The notes: generated from the sequence alone by a model not told the origin. 64,000 nt of DNA from CAVSUR01 sp963731285 (GCA_963731285.1 CAVSUR010000008.1:186001-250000), one strand, 5' to 3'. Numbered from the stretch's first letter, positions 45,601 through 55,901 are shown. Numbers and translations: made by a program.

Positions 45601-47540
45601 CTCGGCCTGCCGCAAGCCGAAGTCGTAGATCCAGAACCGGGGCTTACCTGAGAACTCGTACGGATGCTCGTCCACCACCTCCAGGCCCATGTGCTGCAGC
45701 CGGGGCAGCACGTCGCTCAGCGTGATCGGGCGACCCGGTGCGGTAGATGGTCAGCCGCCAGACGCGCGCCGCGGCCGGCTGCCGCCACGACCGACCTGGT
45801 CTTCGACCGGCACACCGCCGACGTAGTCTTCCGATTCCCACAGCTCGAACGTCGGTGCCCGCGCCCGAAGAGATCAGCCGCTGGATGAACCTCAGGTCCG
45901 ACACGGCCGCGGCGGCGGGCACGTCGGTCTTGTAGGTCTCGGGCACCGCGGTCGCGAACTCGGCCAGCAGCTCAGGCCCGGCCTCCTCCCCCAGCGCCGT
46001 GACGGCCTCGGCGGCCAGGTCGTCGTCCCAGGACCGGATGGCCGCGGCGATCTCGACCTCCACCTGGGCCGCGTCCACGTCGGCCAGCGGCCGTCCCGCG
46101 GTCGGCCCGCACCACAATGTGCAGCCGGGCCACCGGCGACTCGCCGACCATGGCGCTGTAGTCGACATGGGCGCCGTTCAGCCTGCGGCGCAGGATCGAC
46201 ATGGCCGCCAGCCTGGCCTTGGTGGTGTAGCGGTCGCGCGGCAGGTACACCACGCACGACATGTACCGGCCGTAGATGTCCTTGCGCAGGAACAGCCGGG
46301 TCTGGGGGCGCTCGCGCAGGCCCAGCACCCCGGCCGTCACCTCGACCAGGTCGGCGACCGGAGTCTGGAACAGCTCATCCCGCGGATACACCTCGAGGAT
46401 GTCGGCCAGGTCGGCTCCGTCGTGGCTGTCGGCGGCCAGGCCGGAGGCGGCGAGCACTTCGATCAGCTTGCGCCGCAGCACCGGAATCCGGGTGATGGTC
46501 TCGGTGTAGGCCACGTGCGTGTACAACCCGAGGAACCGGTTCTCGCCCACCACCTCGCCTGCCTCGTTCAGCCGCTTCACCGCGACGTAGTCGAGGTAAC
46601 TCGGCCGGTGCACGGTCGAGCGCGAGTTGGCCTTGGTCAGGATCAGCTGCTGCGGGTCGGCGGCCCGGGCCCGCACCTGCGGCGGCAGCGCGGCGAACGA
46701 GCCTGCCCCCGGCTTGTCGTGCCGCAGCAGGCCCAGGCCGGTGCCAGGCACGCGGCGCAGCGACAGGCCGTCCGGACCGCTGGTCAGGTCGTACGCGCGG
46801 TAACCGAGGAAGATGAAGTGACCGTCGGCCAGCCAGCGCAGCAGCGCGGCGATCTCGGCCGGCGACTCCGGGCCGCCGGCCATCCCGGCCGGATCGGCGG
46901 GGACGACCGGCAGAGGCGAGCTGGCCAGCTCGTCGGCGAGCTGCACCGCGCGGGCGCGCATCCGGGCGAAGTCCTCCACCGCCACCCGCACGTCGGACAG
47001 CACTCGCTGCAGATCGGCGGTGAGCTCCCCGGCCAGCCCGGCGGGCAGCGGGGGCAGCTCAAGGTGAGTCCACGATTCGATCTCGTCGTGGGCCGCCGCC
47101 GGGCCGGCCACCGGGCCGAGCACCTCGTGCAGCGTGCCGCTTACATCCCGGCGCACCCGCAGCTGCGGATGGATGATGAGCTGGGCGGAGACGTCGCGGC
47201 AGGCCAGCGCCATCGTAATCGAGTCGACCAGGAACGGCATGTCGTCGGTGACGATCTCGATCACGTCCCGGGCCAGGTCGAACGCGGCGTGGCCGCCGGC
47301 CCGCACCCGGACCAGGGCCCGGCCCTGCGGCCGGTGCGCGGCGAACGTCGCGTGCTCGGCCGCTACCGCGGCCACCCGGTCCGGGCCGGCCGCGGTAAGG
47401 TCAGTCGCCGCGGCGTGCCGGTAGTAGGCCCGCAGGTAATGGCCGACGTCGCCGACCCCGCCCGCCCCGGTGACCCGCTCGGCCGCCGCCGCCAGCAGGT
47501 CGTCCCTGACCTGATCCAGGTGCTCCGACATGGTCGTCAC
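42611..47540 (-). CDS. gdhB: NAD-specific glutamate dehydrogenase, large (about 1,640 residues), frameshifted
   Basis: This is a GDH-180 type NAD-glutamate dehydrogenase, which oxidises glutamate to 2-oxoglutarate. The N-terminal ACT-like segment (47540-46110) has VEIVTDDMPFLVD-like text (EIVTDDMPFLVDSITMAL) and TKANSRSTVHRPSYLDYVAV. The catalytic domain has VIVPSGAKGGFVCKRLP (substrate Lys) and GIGDMSGDVFGNGMLLSRHI. The frame changes at about 46103 and 45740, again at about 45591, and probably twice between 45870 and 45780. The rest is intact and co-linear. 55 bp separate it from the tryptophan dioxygenase stop, so one catabolic operon is likely. Confidence 0.88.
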
Positions 47541-47595
47541 TCCTTGTCCAGCCTCCGCCCGGCGGCTGGACGGCTGCCGGGGAATCGTGCTCGGG

Positions 47596-48387
47596 CTACA
47601 GCCAGTCGCGCAGCTCCCACAGCAGCGGGTAGTACCGCAGCGGCACCCGGGCCCGCAGGTACGGCGCGCCGGTCGACCCGCCGGTGCCGGATTTGGTGCC
47701 GATCTGCCGTTCCACCATCTGCACGTGCCGGGCCCGCCATAGCCCGCTCAGCTCGTCGTGGGTGAGCAGGTCCTCGGCGAGCTGCCATTCGGCGTCCCGG
47801 CCCGCACGGTCCCTGGCCACCGCCAGCAGCGAGGCACGGACCTGCTCGCTGTCGCCGACCGCCAGCCCCCGTGCGGCGAGCAGGCTCAGATAGGCGTCCC
47901 ACAGCGACGGCTCGGCCAGCCGCCGGTCGAGCCGGGCACGCTCGGCCTGCGTCAGGGACCTGAACCGGCTGATGAACGCGGCGTCCTTGGCCCCGGACAG
48001 GAATTCGAGCTCGCGGAACTGCACCGACTGAAATCCGCTGGCCGGCGCGAGCGCGGCGCGGAAGTCCAGGAAGTCCTGCGGGGTCATCGTCTCCAGCACG
48101 TCGATCTGGCCGACCAGCAGGCGCTCGATCACGTGCGCCCGGCGCAGCCACTGCTGGGCCTGCCGGGTCTGCTGGGTCACCATCGCGTCCCTGGCCGCGG
48201 TCAGCTCGTGCAGCAGCTGCTTGAACCACAGCTCGTAAGCCTGGTGGGTGGTAATGAACAGCAGCTCGTCGTGCGCCGGCGGCTGCGCCTGCGGCACCTG
48301 CTGCGCCAGCAGCTCACCCAGCCGCAGGTAGCTGCCGTAGGTGAGCAGCCCGCCCTCTTCGCCGAAGCTGCGGCCCCGGCTAGTCAT
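47596..48387 (-). CDS. kynA: Tryptophan 2,3-dioxygenase
   Basis: This 263-residue haem enzyme opens the indole ring to N-formylkynurenine. Conserved blocks: LTYGSYLRLGELLAQQVPQA, DELLFITTHQAYELWFKQLL (haem-ligand region begins here), ASGFQSVQFRELEFLSGAK and GTGGSTGAPYLR (substrate/haem pocket). The ATG overlaps the 3' end of the acetoacetate-CoA ligase gene by 8 bp (ATGACTAG), so translation is probably coupled. Other kynurenine pathway genes are not in the window. Confidence 0.94.
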   Translation of the reverse strand: MTSRGRSFGEEGGLLTYGSYLRLGELLAQQVPQAQPPAHDELLFITTHQAYELWFKQLLHELTAARDAMVTQQTRQAQQWLRRAHVIERLLVGQIDVLETMTPQDFLDFRAALAPASGFQSVQFRELEFLSGAKDAAFISRFRSLTQAERARLDRRLAEPSLWDAYLSLLAARGLAVGDSEQVRASLLAVARDRAGRDAEWQLAEDLLTHDELSGLWRARHVQMVERQIGTKSGTGGSTGAPYLRARVPLRYYPLLWELRDWL

Positions 48388-50516
48388 CCGCGGGTCCGGG
48401 CGGGTTCGGGGCGGCCGGCGGGGTCGGAGCGGCCGGGGCCGGGGCAAAGTACTCCAGCACCTCGGGGTTGGCGAGCGCGTCGCGGTCGGCGGCCTCGCTC
48501 ACCGGGGTGCCCTGCAGGATCTTGCGCACCGGGACCTCGAGCTTCTTGCCCGAGAGCGTCCGCGGGATGCCCGGCACCTGGTGGATCTCGTCGGGCACGT
48601 GGCGCGGGGAGAGCTCGGTGCGCAGCGCCGACTTGATCTGCGCCCGCGCCTGATCGTCGAGCTGCGCGCCGCCGGCGGGGACGACGTAGAGGATCAGCCG
48701 TCCCTCCTGGCCAAGTCGGCCGGTGTCGACCACCAGGCTGTCAGCCACCTGCGGCAGCCGTTCCACCACCCGGTAGAACTCGCTGGTGCCCATCCGCACC
48801 CCGCCCCGGTTCAAGGTGGCGTCGGACCGGCCGTAGATCACGCACCCGCCGTCGGGCAGTATCATGATCCAGTCGCCGTGCCGCCACACCCCCGGGTAGT
48901 CGGCGAAGTACGCCTCGCGGTACCGCTCGCCGCCGGGGTCGTTCCAGAAGCCGACCGGCATCGACGGCATCGGCCGGGTGATCACTAGCTCGCCCACCTC
49001 GCCAGTAACCGGATGCCCGGCCGGGTCGAATGCCTCGACCTTGGCGCCCAGGCACGCGCCGGAGATGAGGCCGGCCCGGACCGGCAGCAGCGGGCACGGC
49101 CCGACGAACCCGGTGGCCAGGTCGGTGCCGCCGGAGTACGAGCCGAGGATGAAGGCCGGCGCGGCTGAGCCGGGGGCCACCTGCTCGTAGACCCAGCGGA
49201 AGCCCTCGGGCGGCAGCGGGGAGCCGGTCGAGCCGACTCCGCGCAGCGCGGACAGATCGTACCGCGCGCTCGGCGACAGGCCTTCTTTCATGCAGGCCAA
49301 GAGGTACGGCGCGCCGGTGCCCGCATAGGTGACGCCGGCCTGCGCGATCAGCTGCCATAGCGCGCCGGTACCGCCGTGGGTGGCCCCGTTGTAGGTAGCA
49401 CTTCCGTCGTAAGTCACCACGGTCGCGCCGACCAGCAGCCCGCCGGCCAGGTAGTTCCACATCATCCAGCCGGTGGTGGTGTACCAGAAGAAGGTGTCGG
49501 CGCCGGATAGGTCCTGGTGCAGGGCCAGCGCCTTGAGGTGCTCGAGCACGATGCCGCCGTGGCCGTGCACGATCGGCTTGGGCAGCCCGGTGGTGCCGGA
49601 GGAGTACAGCACCCACAGCGGATGGTCGAACGGGACGTCGGCGAACCGGGTGACCTGCCCGGCCGCGGCCGGCGGAATCGGCGGCCGGGATCTGATCCCA
49701 GTCCAGCAGATCCGTCGCACCGCGCACCGCGGGCTGTCCGGTACCCGCGTAACTGACCGAGATCACAGCCTGCAGGCCGGCCAGCGCGGCGGCGATCGCG
49801 GCCACCTCGTCGCGCCGGTCATAGGTCTTGCCGTTGTAGGCGTAGCCGTCGACGGCGATGAGCACCTTCGGCTCGATCTGGGCGAACCGGTCGATGACGC
49901 TGGTGGCGCCGAAATCGGGCGAGCAGGCCGTCCAGATCGCGCCCAGGCTGACGGTGGCCAGCATCCCGATCAGGGCGTGCGGCGCGTTCGGAAGGTAGGC
50001 CGCCACCCGGTCTCCGCGGCCGACGCCGAGGCGCTCCAGCGCGGCCCGCAACCTGGCGACCTGCAGGTCCAGTTCCCCGTAGCTGAGCGTCCCGGAGTGA
50101 CCGGCCTCGGACCGGTAGATGACCGCGGTCCGGCCCGGGTCGGTGGCGCCGGCGGCGAGGGCGTTGCGCGCGTAGTTGATCGTGGCGCCGGCGAACCAGG
50201 TCACCCTGGGCATCGGGCCGCCGGCCAGCACCGGCGCGGCACCGCGCTGGCCGAGCACGCCGAAGTAGTCCCAGATCGCGGCCCAGAACGGGCCGGGCTC
50301 GGACACCGACCACTGCCACAGGGCGTGGTAGCCGTCGAGTTTCAGGTTGCGCCGCGCCGCCAGCCAGCGCTGGAAATCGGTGATCCTGGCGGTCGCGATG
50401 GTGTCCGGCGTGGGCTCCCAGAGCAGGTCACCGTAGTCCCGGCCCGCCGGCGAGACTGCGGCCTCGGCGCTTATCTCGGTGCTAGCCTCATCGTCGCTCG
50501 GCATAGGCATCAGCAT
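48380..50516 (-). CDS. aacS: Acetoacetyl-CoA synthetase (acetoacetate-CoA ligase), one frameshift
   Basis: This is an adenylate-forming ligase that activates acetoacetate. LLWEPTPDTIATARITDFQR is the AACS N-terminal signature. The AMP motif is VLYSSGTTGLPKPIVHGHGG, followed by FFWYTTTGWMMWNYLAGGLL, GSTGSPLPPEGF and GRSDATLNRGGVRMGTSEFY. The frame shifts at about 49683: DWDQIPAAD continues as IPPAAAGQVTRFADVPFDHP after removing one base. The restored product is about 711 residues, a little longer than usual because of an Ala/Pro-rich tail. First gene of the aacS-kynA-gdhB group. Confidence 0.92.
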
Positions 50517-50650
50517 GGGGCGTCACCGATAGTGGCGCAACGCACCGGGCGGCGGCCGCCCGGCGATGCGCCGCCCTGGGCCGCAGCCAGCCTCCCGCCC
50601 GGGCCGCCTTTCCGCACCAGCCTGTCCCACTTCCGCAGTGTCCGTCGCCG

Positions 50651-50679
50651 TTGACTCGACCGCTCCGTGCCAGTATGCA
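50651..50679 (+). promoter_or_regulatory. Sigma70-like promoter pointing antisense into the HAD gene
   Basis: TTGACT (50651-50656), 17 bp, TATGCA (50674-50679) is one of the better promoter matches in the window, but on the plus strand it leads only into the antisense of the HAD gene. The reverse strand of the same area has a weaker CTGACC-17-CATACT pair that could serve aacS. Confidence 0.4.
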
Positions 50680-50696
50680 CCCCTTGCGCTGGCCGG

Positions 50697-51422
50697 TCAG
50701 CCTGCGGCTACCGCCGGAGTCAGCTGACCGATGGCGGACAGCACGGCCGTGGTGTCGGTCAGGTCGGCAAGCACCAGATCCGCGCCCGCGTCCCTCAGGT
50801 CGGCGCCCGTCGACCGGCCGCTCGCCACCGCGATGCTGGCCACACCGCCGTTGCGCGCCGCCTCGACGTCGCGGCTCGAATCGCCGATGTACACGGCGTT
50901 GCCCGCGCCGAAAGGGGCCCGGTACTTCTCCTCCGCCCGGCTGCAGATGCGCAGCAGCTGGGCGCCCTTGGGATAGATCTCCGAGCCATAGCCGCCGATA
51001 TCGAGATCAAAGTGGCTGCGCAGGCCGAACGCCTCTAGCTTGACCATGGCGTTCGGCCGGATCGAGCCGGTCAGCACGGACTGCACCACCCCCGGCCGCG
51101 CGGCCGCCGCGGCGACCGCGGCGGCCGCGCCGGGGTGCGCCCGGCCCTGCCTGGTCAGCAGCCCGCGGCGGGCGGCGAACGCAGCCGCGAGCCGGGCGAT
51201 GTAGCGGTCCAGCAGATCGTCGTCCGCGGATCCGGCCGGGACAGTGTCGTTCAGGGCCAGGGCCTCGAAGAAGATCTCCGAGTCGCTCTGCCCGGCCAGC
51301 TGCGGCAGCGCCACCAGCGGCCGGCCGGTCACCTGCCGGAACGCCTCGGCGTAGGCATCCCTGGACACCCTGGCCACATCCAGCAGGGTCAGGTCGATGT
51401 TCCACAAGACCAGGCGGTAAAT
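50697..51422 (-). CDS. HAD-family hydrolase with Asn at the nucleophile position
   Basis: This is a phosphoglycolate-phosphatase-like HAD protein: motif I region LVLWNIDLTLLDVARVSRD, motif II SVLTGSIRPNAM, motif III/IV AVYIGDSSRDVEAARNGGVA. In motif I the first Asp (nucleophile) is Asn (NID-LT instead of DID-xT), while the second Asp is kept, so phosphatase activity is doubtful. The start is unclear: TTG 51407 lies inside motif I. ATT at 51422 (IYRLVLWNID) has GGAGG at ideal spacing and keeps the whole first strand, so I took it. Confidence 0.78.
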   Translation of the reverse strand: MYRLVLWNIDLTLLDVARVSRDAYAEAFRQVTGRPLVALPQLAGQSDSEIFFEALALNDTVPAGSADDDLLDRYIARLAAAFAARRGLLTRQGRAHPGAAAAVAAAAARPGVVQSVLTGSIRPNAMVKLEAFGLRSHFDLDIGGYGSEIYPKGAQLLRICSRAEEKYRAPFGAGNAVYIGDSSRDVEAARNGGVASIAVASGRSTGADLRDAGADLVLADLTDTTAVLSAIGQLTPAVAAG

Positions 51423-51486
51423 GACACCCTCCGGTATGAGCCAGCCGCGAGGGCCCGCACGGTCCGAGCGGGTGGCTGCGGGGGAT

Positions 51487-51505
51487 CCCGGGGGTTGCCC
51501 CCGGG
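51487..51505 (-). terminator. GC-rich hairpin after pruA
   Basis: CCCGGGGG-TTG-CCCCCGGG forms an 8-bp perfect stem with a 3-nt loop, 15 nt beyond the pruA stop and before the HAD gene. No T run follows, so it may pause or terminate with help from other factors. Confidence 0.55.
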
Positions 51506-51519
51506 GCCAACCCAGCCCG

Positions 51520-53167
51520 TTATCCCATGTGCGGGTAACGGTAGTCGGTCGGGGGTGCGAAGAGCTCCTTGATGGCGCGGGCGTTGACCCAGCGGATCAG
51601 GTTGAAGATCGAGCCCGGCCTTGTCGTTGGTGCCGCTGGCCCGCGCGCCGCCGAACGGCTGCTGGCCGACCACCGCGCCGGTCGGCTTGTCGTTGATATA
51701 GAAGTTGCCCGCGGCGAACCTGAGCCGGTCGGTGGCGGCCGCGATCGCCTGCCGGTCCTGCGCGATGATCGATCCGGTGAGCGCGTAGGGCGCGATGTCC
51801 GCCGCCTGGGCCAGCACCGCGTCGTACTGGCTGTCATCGAAGACATGCACGGCGAGGATGGGGCCGAAGTACTCGGTGGTGAACATCTCATCGGCCGGGT
51901 CGGCGCATTCGGCCACGGTGGGCTGGACGAAGTAGCCCTCGGTGTCATCGGCATGGCCGCCCGCCAGCACCGTGACCGCGGGGGTGCTCGCGGCCCGGCT
52001 CAGCACGGCGGCGTGCCTGGCGAAGGCCCGCCGGTCGATGACCGCGCCGCCGAACAGCGACAGGTCGCTGGCCACGTCGCCGATCACCAGTTCCCGGGTG
52101 CTGTCCGCCAGGTCGTCCCGCATCCGGGCCCAGACGCTGCGCGGCACATACGCCCGGGACGCGGCCGAGCACTTCTGCCCCTGGTACTCGAAGGCCCCGC
52201 GCAGCAGCGCGGTGGTCAGCACGGCCGGGTCAGCCGAGGCGTGCGCGATCACGAAGTCCTTGCCGCCGGTCTCGCCGACCAGCCGCGGGTAGCCGCGGTA
52301 GCCGGCGATGTTCTCGCCGACAGTCCGCCACAGATGCTGGAACGTGCCGGTCGAGCCGGTGAAGTGAATGCCGGCCAGGTCCCGGTGTGCCACCGCGACT
52401 TCCGATACCGCCTGGCCGTTGCCGGTCACCATGTTGATCACGCCAGGCGGCAGGCCGGCGGCCGCAAGCAGCTGCATCAGGTAGTGCGCGGACAGCTGCT
52501 GGGTGGGCGAGGGCTTCCACACCACCACGTTGCCCATCAGGGCCGGGGCCGTCGGCAGGTTGGCGGCGATCGAGGTGAAGTTGAACGGGGTGATGGCGAG
52601 CACAAACCCCTCGAGCGGGCGGTACTCAAGCCGGTTCCAGCTGCCCGGCCCGGACACGGGCTGCTCGGCGAGCAGCCGCCGGGCGTAGTGCACGTTGTAG
52701 CGCCAGAAGTCGATGAGCTCGCAGACCGCGTCGATCTCGGCCTGGTAGACAGACTTGGACTGGCCCAGGATCGTCGCCGCGTTGATCGTCGCCCGCCACG
52801 GGCCGGCCAGCAGGTCAGCGGCCTTAAGGAAGATCGCGGCACGGTCGTCGAAGCTCAGCGCCCGCCAGGCCGGGGCGGCCTGCGCCGCCGCGTCGACGGC
52901 CGCCGCGACATCGGCCCCGGTCGCCTCGCCCAGCTGGCCGAGCACGTGCCGGTGCCGGTGCGGCTGCACCACGTCGACCCGCTCGCCGCCGCCGAGCCGG
53001 CGGCTGCCGCCGACCGTCATCGTCAGCTCGGCCCGCTCGCCGGCGAGTTCCTTGATCCTGGCCTCGAGCACGCCGCGCTCAGGACTGCCCGGCGCGTAAC
53101 TGCGCACCGGTTCGTTGGCCGGGACGGGAACGGCGGTGACGGCGTCGAGTGGACTCAGCGCATCCAT
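51520..53167 (-). CDS. pruA: Delta-1-pyrroline-5-carboxylate dehydrogenase (PruA), one frameshift
   Basis: This aldehyde dehydrogenase oxidises L-glutamate gamma-semialdehyde in proline degradation. The active-site region GETGGKDFVIAHASADP and the catalytic Cys in FEYQGQKCSAASRAYVP are present, with TPFNFTSIAANLPTAPALMG and EYFGPILAVHVFDD. The frame shifts near 51622: NDKAG continues as SIFNLIRWVNARAIKELFAP after removing one G, ending PHMG. The ATG at 53167 has AAGGAGG upstream. About 549 residues. Proline dehydrogenase is not adjacent on this side. Confidence 0.93.
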
Positions 53168-53214
53168 CGCGTGCCTCCTTGCAGACTCTGGCGCGGAACC
53201 GTGGAGCGGCAGCT

Positions 53215-53656
53215 TCATCGTCGCACGGACGGCCGCCGGCGTGGCGGCGCTGCGGGACCGGGAACTCGCCGGGCTGCGGGCGGCGTCGATCGGGTTAGTG
53301 TTCCAGCAGCTCTTCCTGGCCGAGCACGCCACCGCCGACCATCGTGCTGGCCGGCGAGCCGACCGGCAACCCTGGACTCGGCGACCGGCGCCGCGCTGCT
53401 GACGCTGCTGGAAGAGCTGAACGCGGCCGTGACCACGATCGTGGTGGTCACCCACGACCCGGCGGTCGCCGGCCGCATGCACCATCAGATCGAGATGCTC
53501 GACGGGCGGATCATCACTGACACGGCGGCCCGGCTGCGGCCCGCGGACCTGGCCGGCGGCCTCGGTGCCGCCCTGCTCATCGGGGCTGTCGCGGGACGGT
53601 GGCCGGCGTTGCGCGCGGCCCGGCTGTCCCCCACCGAGGCGCCATGGACACTCTGA
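53215..53656 (+). pseudogene. Collapsed MacB-type ABC transporter (ATPase and permease fragments)
   Basis: ELAGLRAASIGLVFQQLFLA is the Q-loop region of a lipoprotein/macrolide exporter ATPase. It jumps to VLAGEPTGN (Walker B, with Gly replacing Asp), shifts frame to LDSATGAALLTLLEELNAAV, then TTIVVVTHDPAVAGRMHHQI. After a short linker the extreme C-terminus of the permease follows (LLIGAVAGRWPALRAARLSP). Walker A, the signature motif and most of the permease are gone. Internal deletions and fusion make this a genuine pseudogene. Confidence 0.8.
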
Positions 53657-53736
53657 GGCCCGCGGCAAGATCTGCCAGGCGCTGGGAACGGCGCACCGGA
53701 CCGGCAGGTGGCGCGGCCGCGCGGCGTTCCGCCGGG

Positions 53737-54231
53737 TCAGTCGGCCAGGTGCGGCAGCTCCTGGGTCGCGTACCACATGAGCTCGTAGCCCTCGGCGCCG
53801 TCCACGGCGAACTGGGCGTCATCGTCACCTGCGTCCGCGGCGGGCAGCGCGGTCACCGCGGCCGCGATATCACTGACCGCCAGCGGGTCGTCTACGTGCC
53901 CGGACATGATCTCGCGGATCGTCACCGGTACCTTGACCTCGACCACGGCCGGCTCGTCAAAACCGGCCACGCTGACGATCGTGTCGGCCGCCAGCTCCGC
54001 GGCGAGAACGACCCGGCGCCGCGGAGCCGCCGGGTCGGCGGCCAGCAGCCGCAGCGACGCCCGCGCGGCCTGCGTCAGCGCGACGTACTCCAGTTCCTCG
54101 ACGTCACCGCTTGAGTACCATTCGCGGAGCGCGGGCGTGACCGCGAAGCCGCGGAGCGGCGGCGGGCTGACGGTGGCCAGGCGCACCAGCCGGGCCAGGG
54201 CCGGCAGCGTGCTGGGCAGATAGACGCGCAT
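53737..54231 (-). CDS. DUF6912-family protein
   Basis: This 164-residue protein starts MRVYLPSTLPALARLVRLAT, the hallmark of a conserved actinobacterial family of unknown function. It is rich in Ala and acidic residues (AVTALPAADAGDDDAQFAVD) and ends with GYELMWYATQELPHL. GGGGAG precedes the ATG at 54231; a longer start at 54261 adds ten poorly conserved residues. No membrane segment. Confidence 0.8.
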   Translation of the reverse strand: MRVYLPSTLPALARLVRLATVSPPPLRGFAVTPALREWYSSGDVEELEYVALTQAARASLRLLAADPAAPRRRVVLAAELAADTIVSVAGFDEPAVVEVKVPVTIREIMSGHVDDPLAVSDIAAAVTALPAADAGDDDAQFAVDGAEGYELMWYATQELPHLAD

Positions 54232-54281
54232 GGGACTCCCCGCAGCGGGACCGGGTAGCACGAGTGTGCCAGTCTCGTCCC

Positions 54282-54890
54282 TTACACGGTCGCAGAATCG
54301 CGATGCTGCCGTGACCGCGGGCGGGAAGTTTGCCGGGAATCCGGGATTTTAGCGCCGGAAGCCGCCACCGGCATAGTTGCGCCGGACTCGCCCAGGGCCG
54401 TGGTCACCGCGGCCACCGCGCTGTCCACGCTCTCGTGTTCCCAGATGCGGACCACCTGCCAGCCCGCCGCGGCCAGCGCGGCATCGGCGGCGCGGTCGCG
54501 CTCGACGTTACGCTGCAATTTGGGACCCCAGTACCAGGTATTGGCCACTGGCCTCGTGCCGTGTTGCGGACATGCGTGCCAGAAGCAGCCGTCGACAAAT
54601 ATCGCGACCCGGCGCGCGGTGAACGCGATGTCCGGCCGCACCCGCGACCCGGGTCCGAGATCGAGCCGGTAATCCTTGCGGTAGCGGTATCCCCTGCGGT
54701 GCAGCGCCCGCCGCAGCGCCAGCTCGGGGCCGGTATCGGTGCGGCGGTTGGCGCGCATGTTGGCTGACCGGCCTGCGCTGGCCGGCCGCGGATACCGGGC
54801 GGGGGAACGTGGCTCCGCTGAGCCGGGCGGCTCCGCAGCCGTGAGCGGCCCGGCCGGGTCAGGCGGCCCTGACCGCAAGGATGGCGCCAC
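54282..54890 (-). CDS. vsr: Very-short-patch-repair-type endonuclease (Vsr)
   Basis: The family core runs from SANMRANRRTDTGPELALRR through PDIAFTARRVAIFVDGCFWH (catalytic Asp; FxxGCFWH with zinc/catalytic His) and LQRNVERDRAADAALAAAGW to QVVRIWEHESV. Vsr nicks T:G mismatches made by deamination of 5-methylcytosine and is normally linked to a cytosine methyltransferase; none is seen in the window. The GTG start at 54890 gives 44 residues before the core, which are low-complexity. A later start is possible. Confidence 0.88.
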   Translation of the reverse strand: MAPSLRSGPPDPAGPLTAAEPPGSAEPRSPARYPRPASAGRSANMRANRRTDTGPELALRRALHRRGYRYRKDYRLDLGPGSRVRPDIAFTARRVAIFVDGCFWHACPQHGTRPVANTWYWGPKLQRNVERDRAADAALAAAGWQVVRIWEHESVDSAVAAVTTALGESGATMPVAASGAKIPDSRQTSRPRSRQHRDSATV

Positions 54891-54956
54891 GGCGTCTCAC
54901 CCTAGGACAGAACCCGGTGCGGGGGCAGCCGGGGCGTGCATATCGGCGGCCGCCGG

Positions 54957-55721
54957 TCAATCCGGCTGACGGGCCGCCGGCCTGCCGATCAGCTCGGTCA
55001 GCTGCTGCGCGGTCTGCTGGTACCCGCGATGATGAACGGCCAGGAAGCCTGCCGCCCGGGCCGCGGCCACGTTCTCCTTGACGTCGTCGATGAACACGCA
55101 CTCCTCCGGCTTCAGGCCGAGCCGCCGGGCGGTGTAGGCGAATATCCGTTCCTCCGGCTTGCGCATCCCCACCTCGCAAGAGATCACGACGGCGTCAAAC
55201 AGGTCGCCGAGCAGTTGCCGGGGGTAGCCGTTGCGGCCCCAGGAGTTCGACAGCAGCGCGGTCTTCAGCCCGGCCCGGCGCAGCTCGTACAGCAGATTGC
55301 ACATCGACTCGTCGACGAACGACCCGGCGAACATCCGGCCCAGCAGCCCTTCGGCCGGGACCGGGCTGCCGTCGTCCCTGACCAGATGTCCGGCTAGCTG
55401 GCGCTCGAACTCCTCGTCCTCGCACTCGCCGCGCTCGAGCCGGTGCACCGGGTTTTCCCCGGGCCCGATGGCGTACGCCTGGGATAGCCACGAGCGCATG
55501 ATGGCGAGGTAGCTCTCCCGGCTGATCTTCTCCAGCCGCAGCCAGGCTTCGACGGTGTCCGGGATCGGGTTGGTCAGCACCCCGCCCCAGTCGATGACCA
55601 GCCCGCGCACCTGGTGGCTGACTGCGTCCGGTTGCTCGCCGGACGCGGCCAGCCCGGCTTCGGGCGAGTCAGCGCCCACCCCCTCCGGCGGTATCGCGCC
55701 GCCGCCCGCAGAGCTCACCAT
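54957..55721 (-). CDS. HAD-IA-family hydrolase
   Basis: This 254-residue protein begins, after a variable 38-residue lead, with GLVIDWGGVLTNPIPDTVEA (nucleophile Asp in DWGGVLT, the variant seen in epoxide-hydrolase-type HAD proteins). TALLSNSWGRNGYPRQLLGD is motif II and GMRKPEERIF plus CVFIDDVKENVAAARAAGF motifs III and IV. Substrate unknown. A shorter start is possible. Confidence 0.85.
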   Translation of the reverse strand: MVSSAGGGAIPPEGVGADSPEAGLAASGEQPDAVSHQVRGLVIDWGGVLTNPIPDTVEAWLRLEKISRESYLAIMRSWLSQAYAIGPGENPVHRLERGECEDEEFERQLAGHLVRDDGSPVPAEGLLGRMFAGSFVDESMCNLLYELRRAGLKTALLSNSWGRNGYPRQLLGDLFDAVVISCEVGMRKPEERIFAYTARRLGLKPEECVFIDDVKENVAAARAAGFLAVHHRGYQQTAQQLTELIGRPAARQPD

Positions 55722-55901
55722 GGCTCCGGCGGCCGCCGCGGCGGGCGCGGCCCGGGCCGCGCTCCGGCAGTGGCTCTCAGCACAGCCTGATCGTATTTGA
55801 CGGACCCGGGATAGCGGGCCGGCCTGGCGGCCAGCTCAGTCCGGTCAGTCACGGCGACGCCGGGTAGCCCGGAGGCGGCCCCGGGCTGGCAGAATCTCCG
55901 C

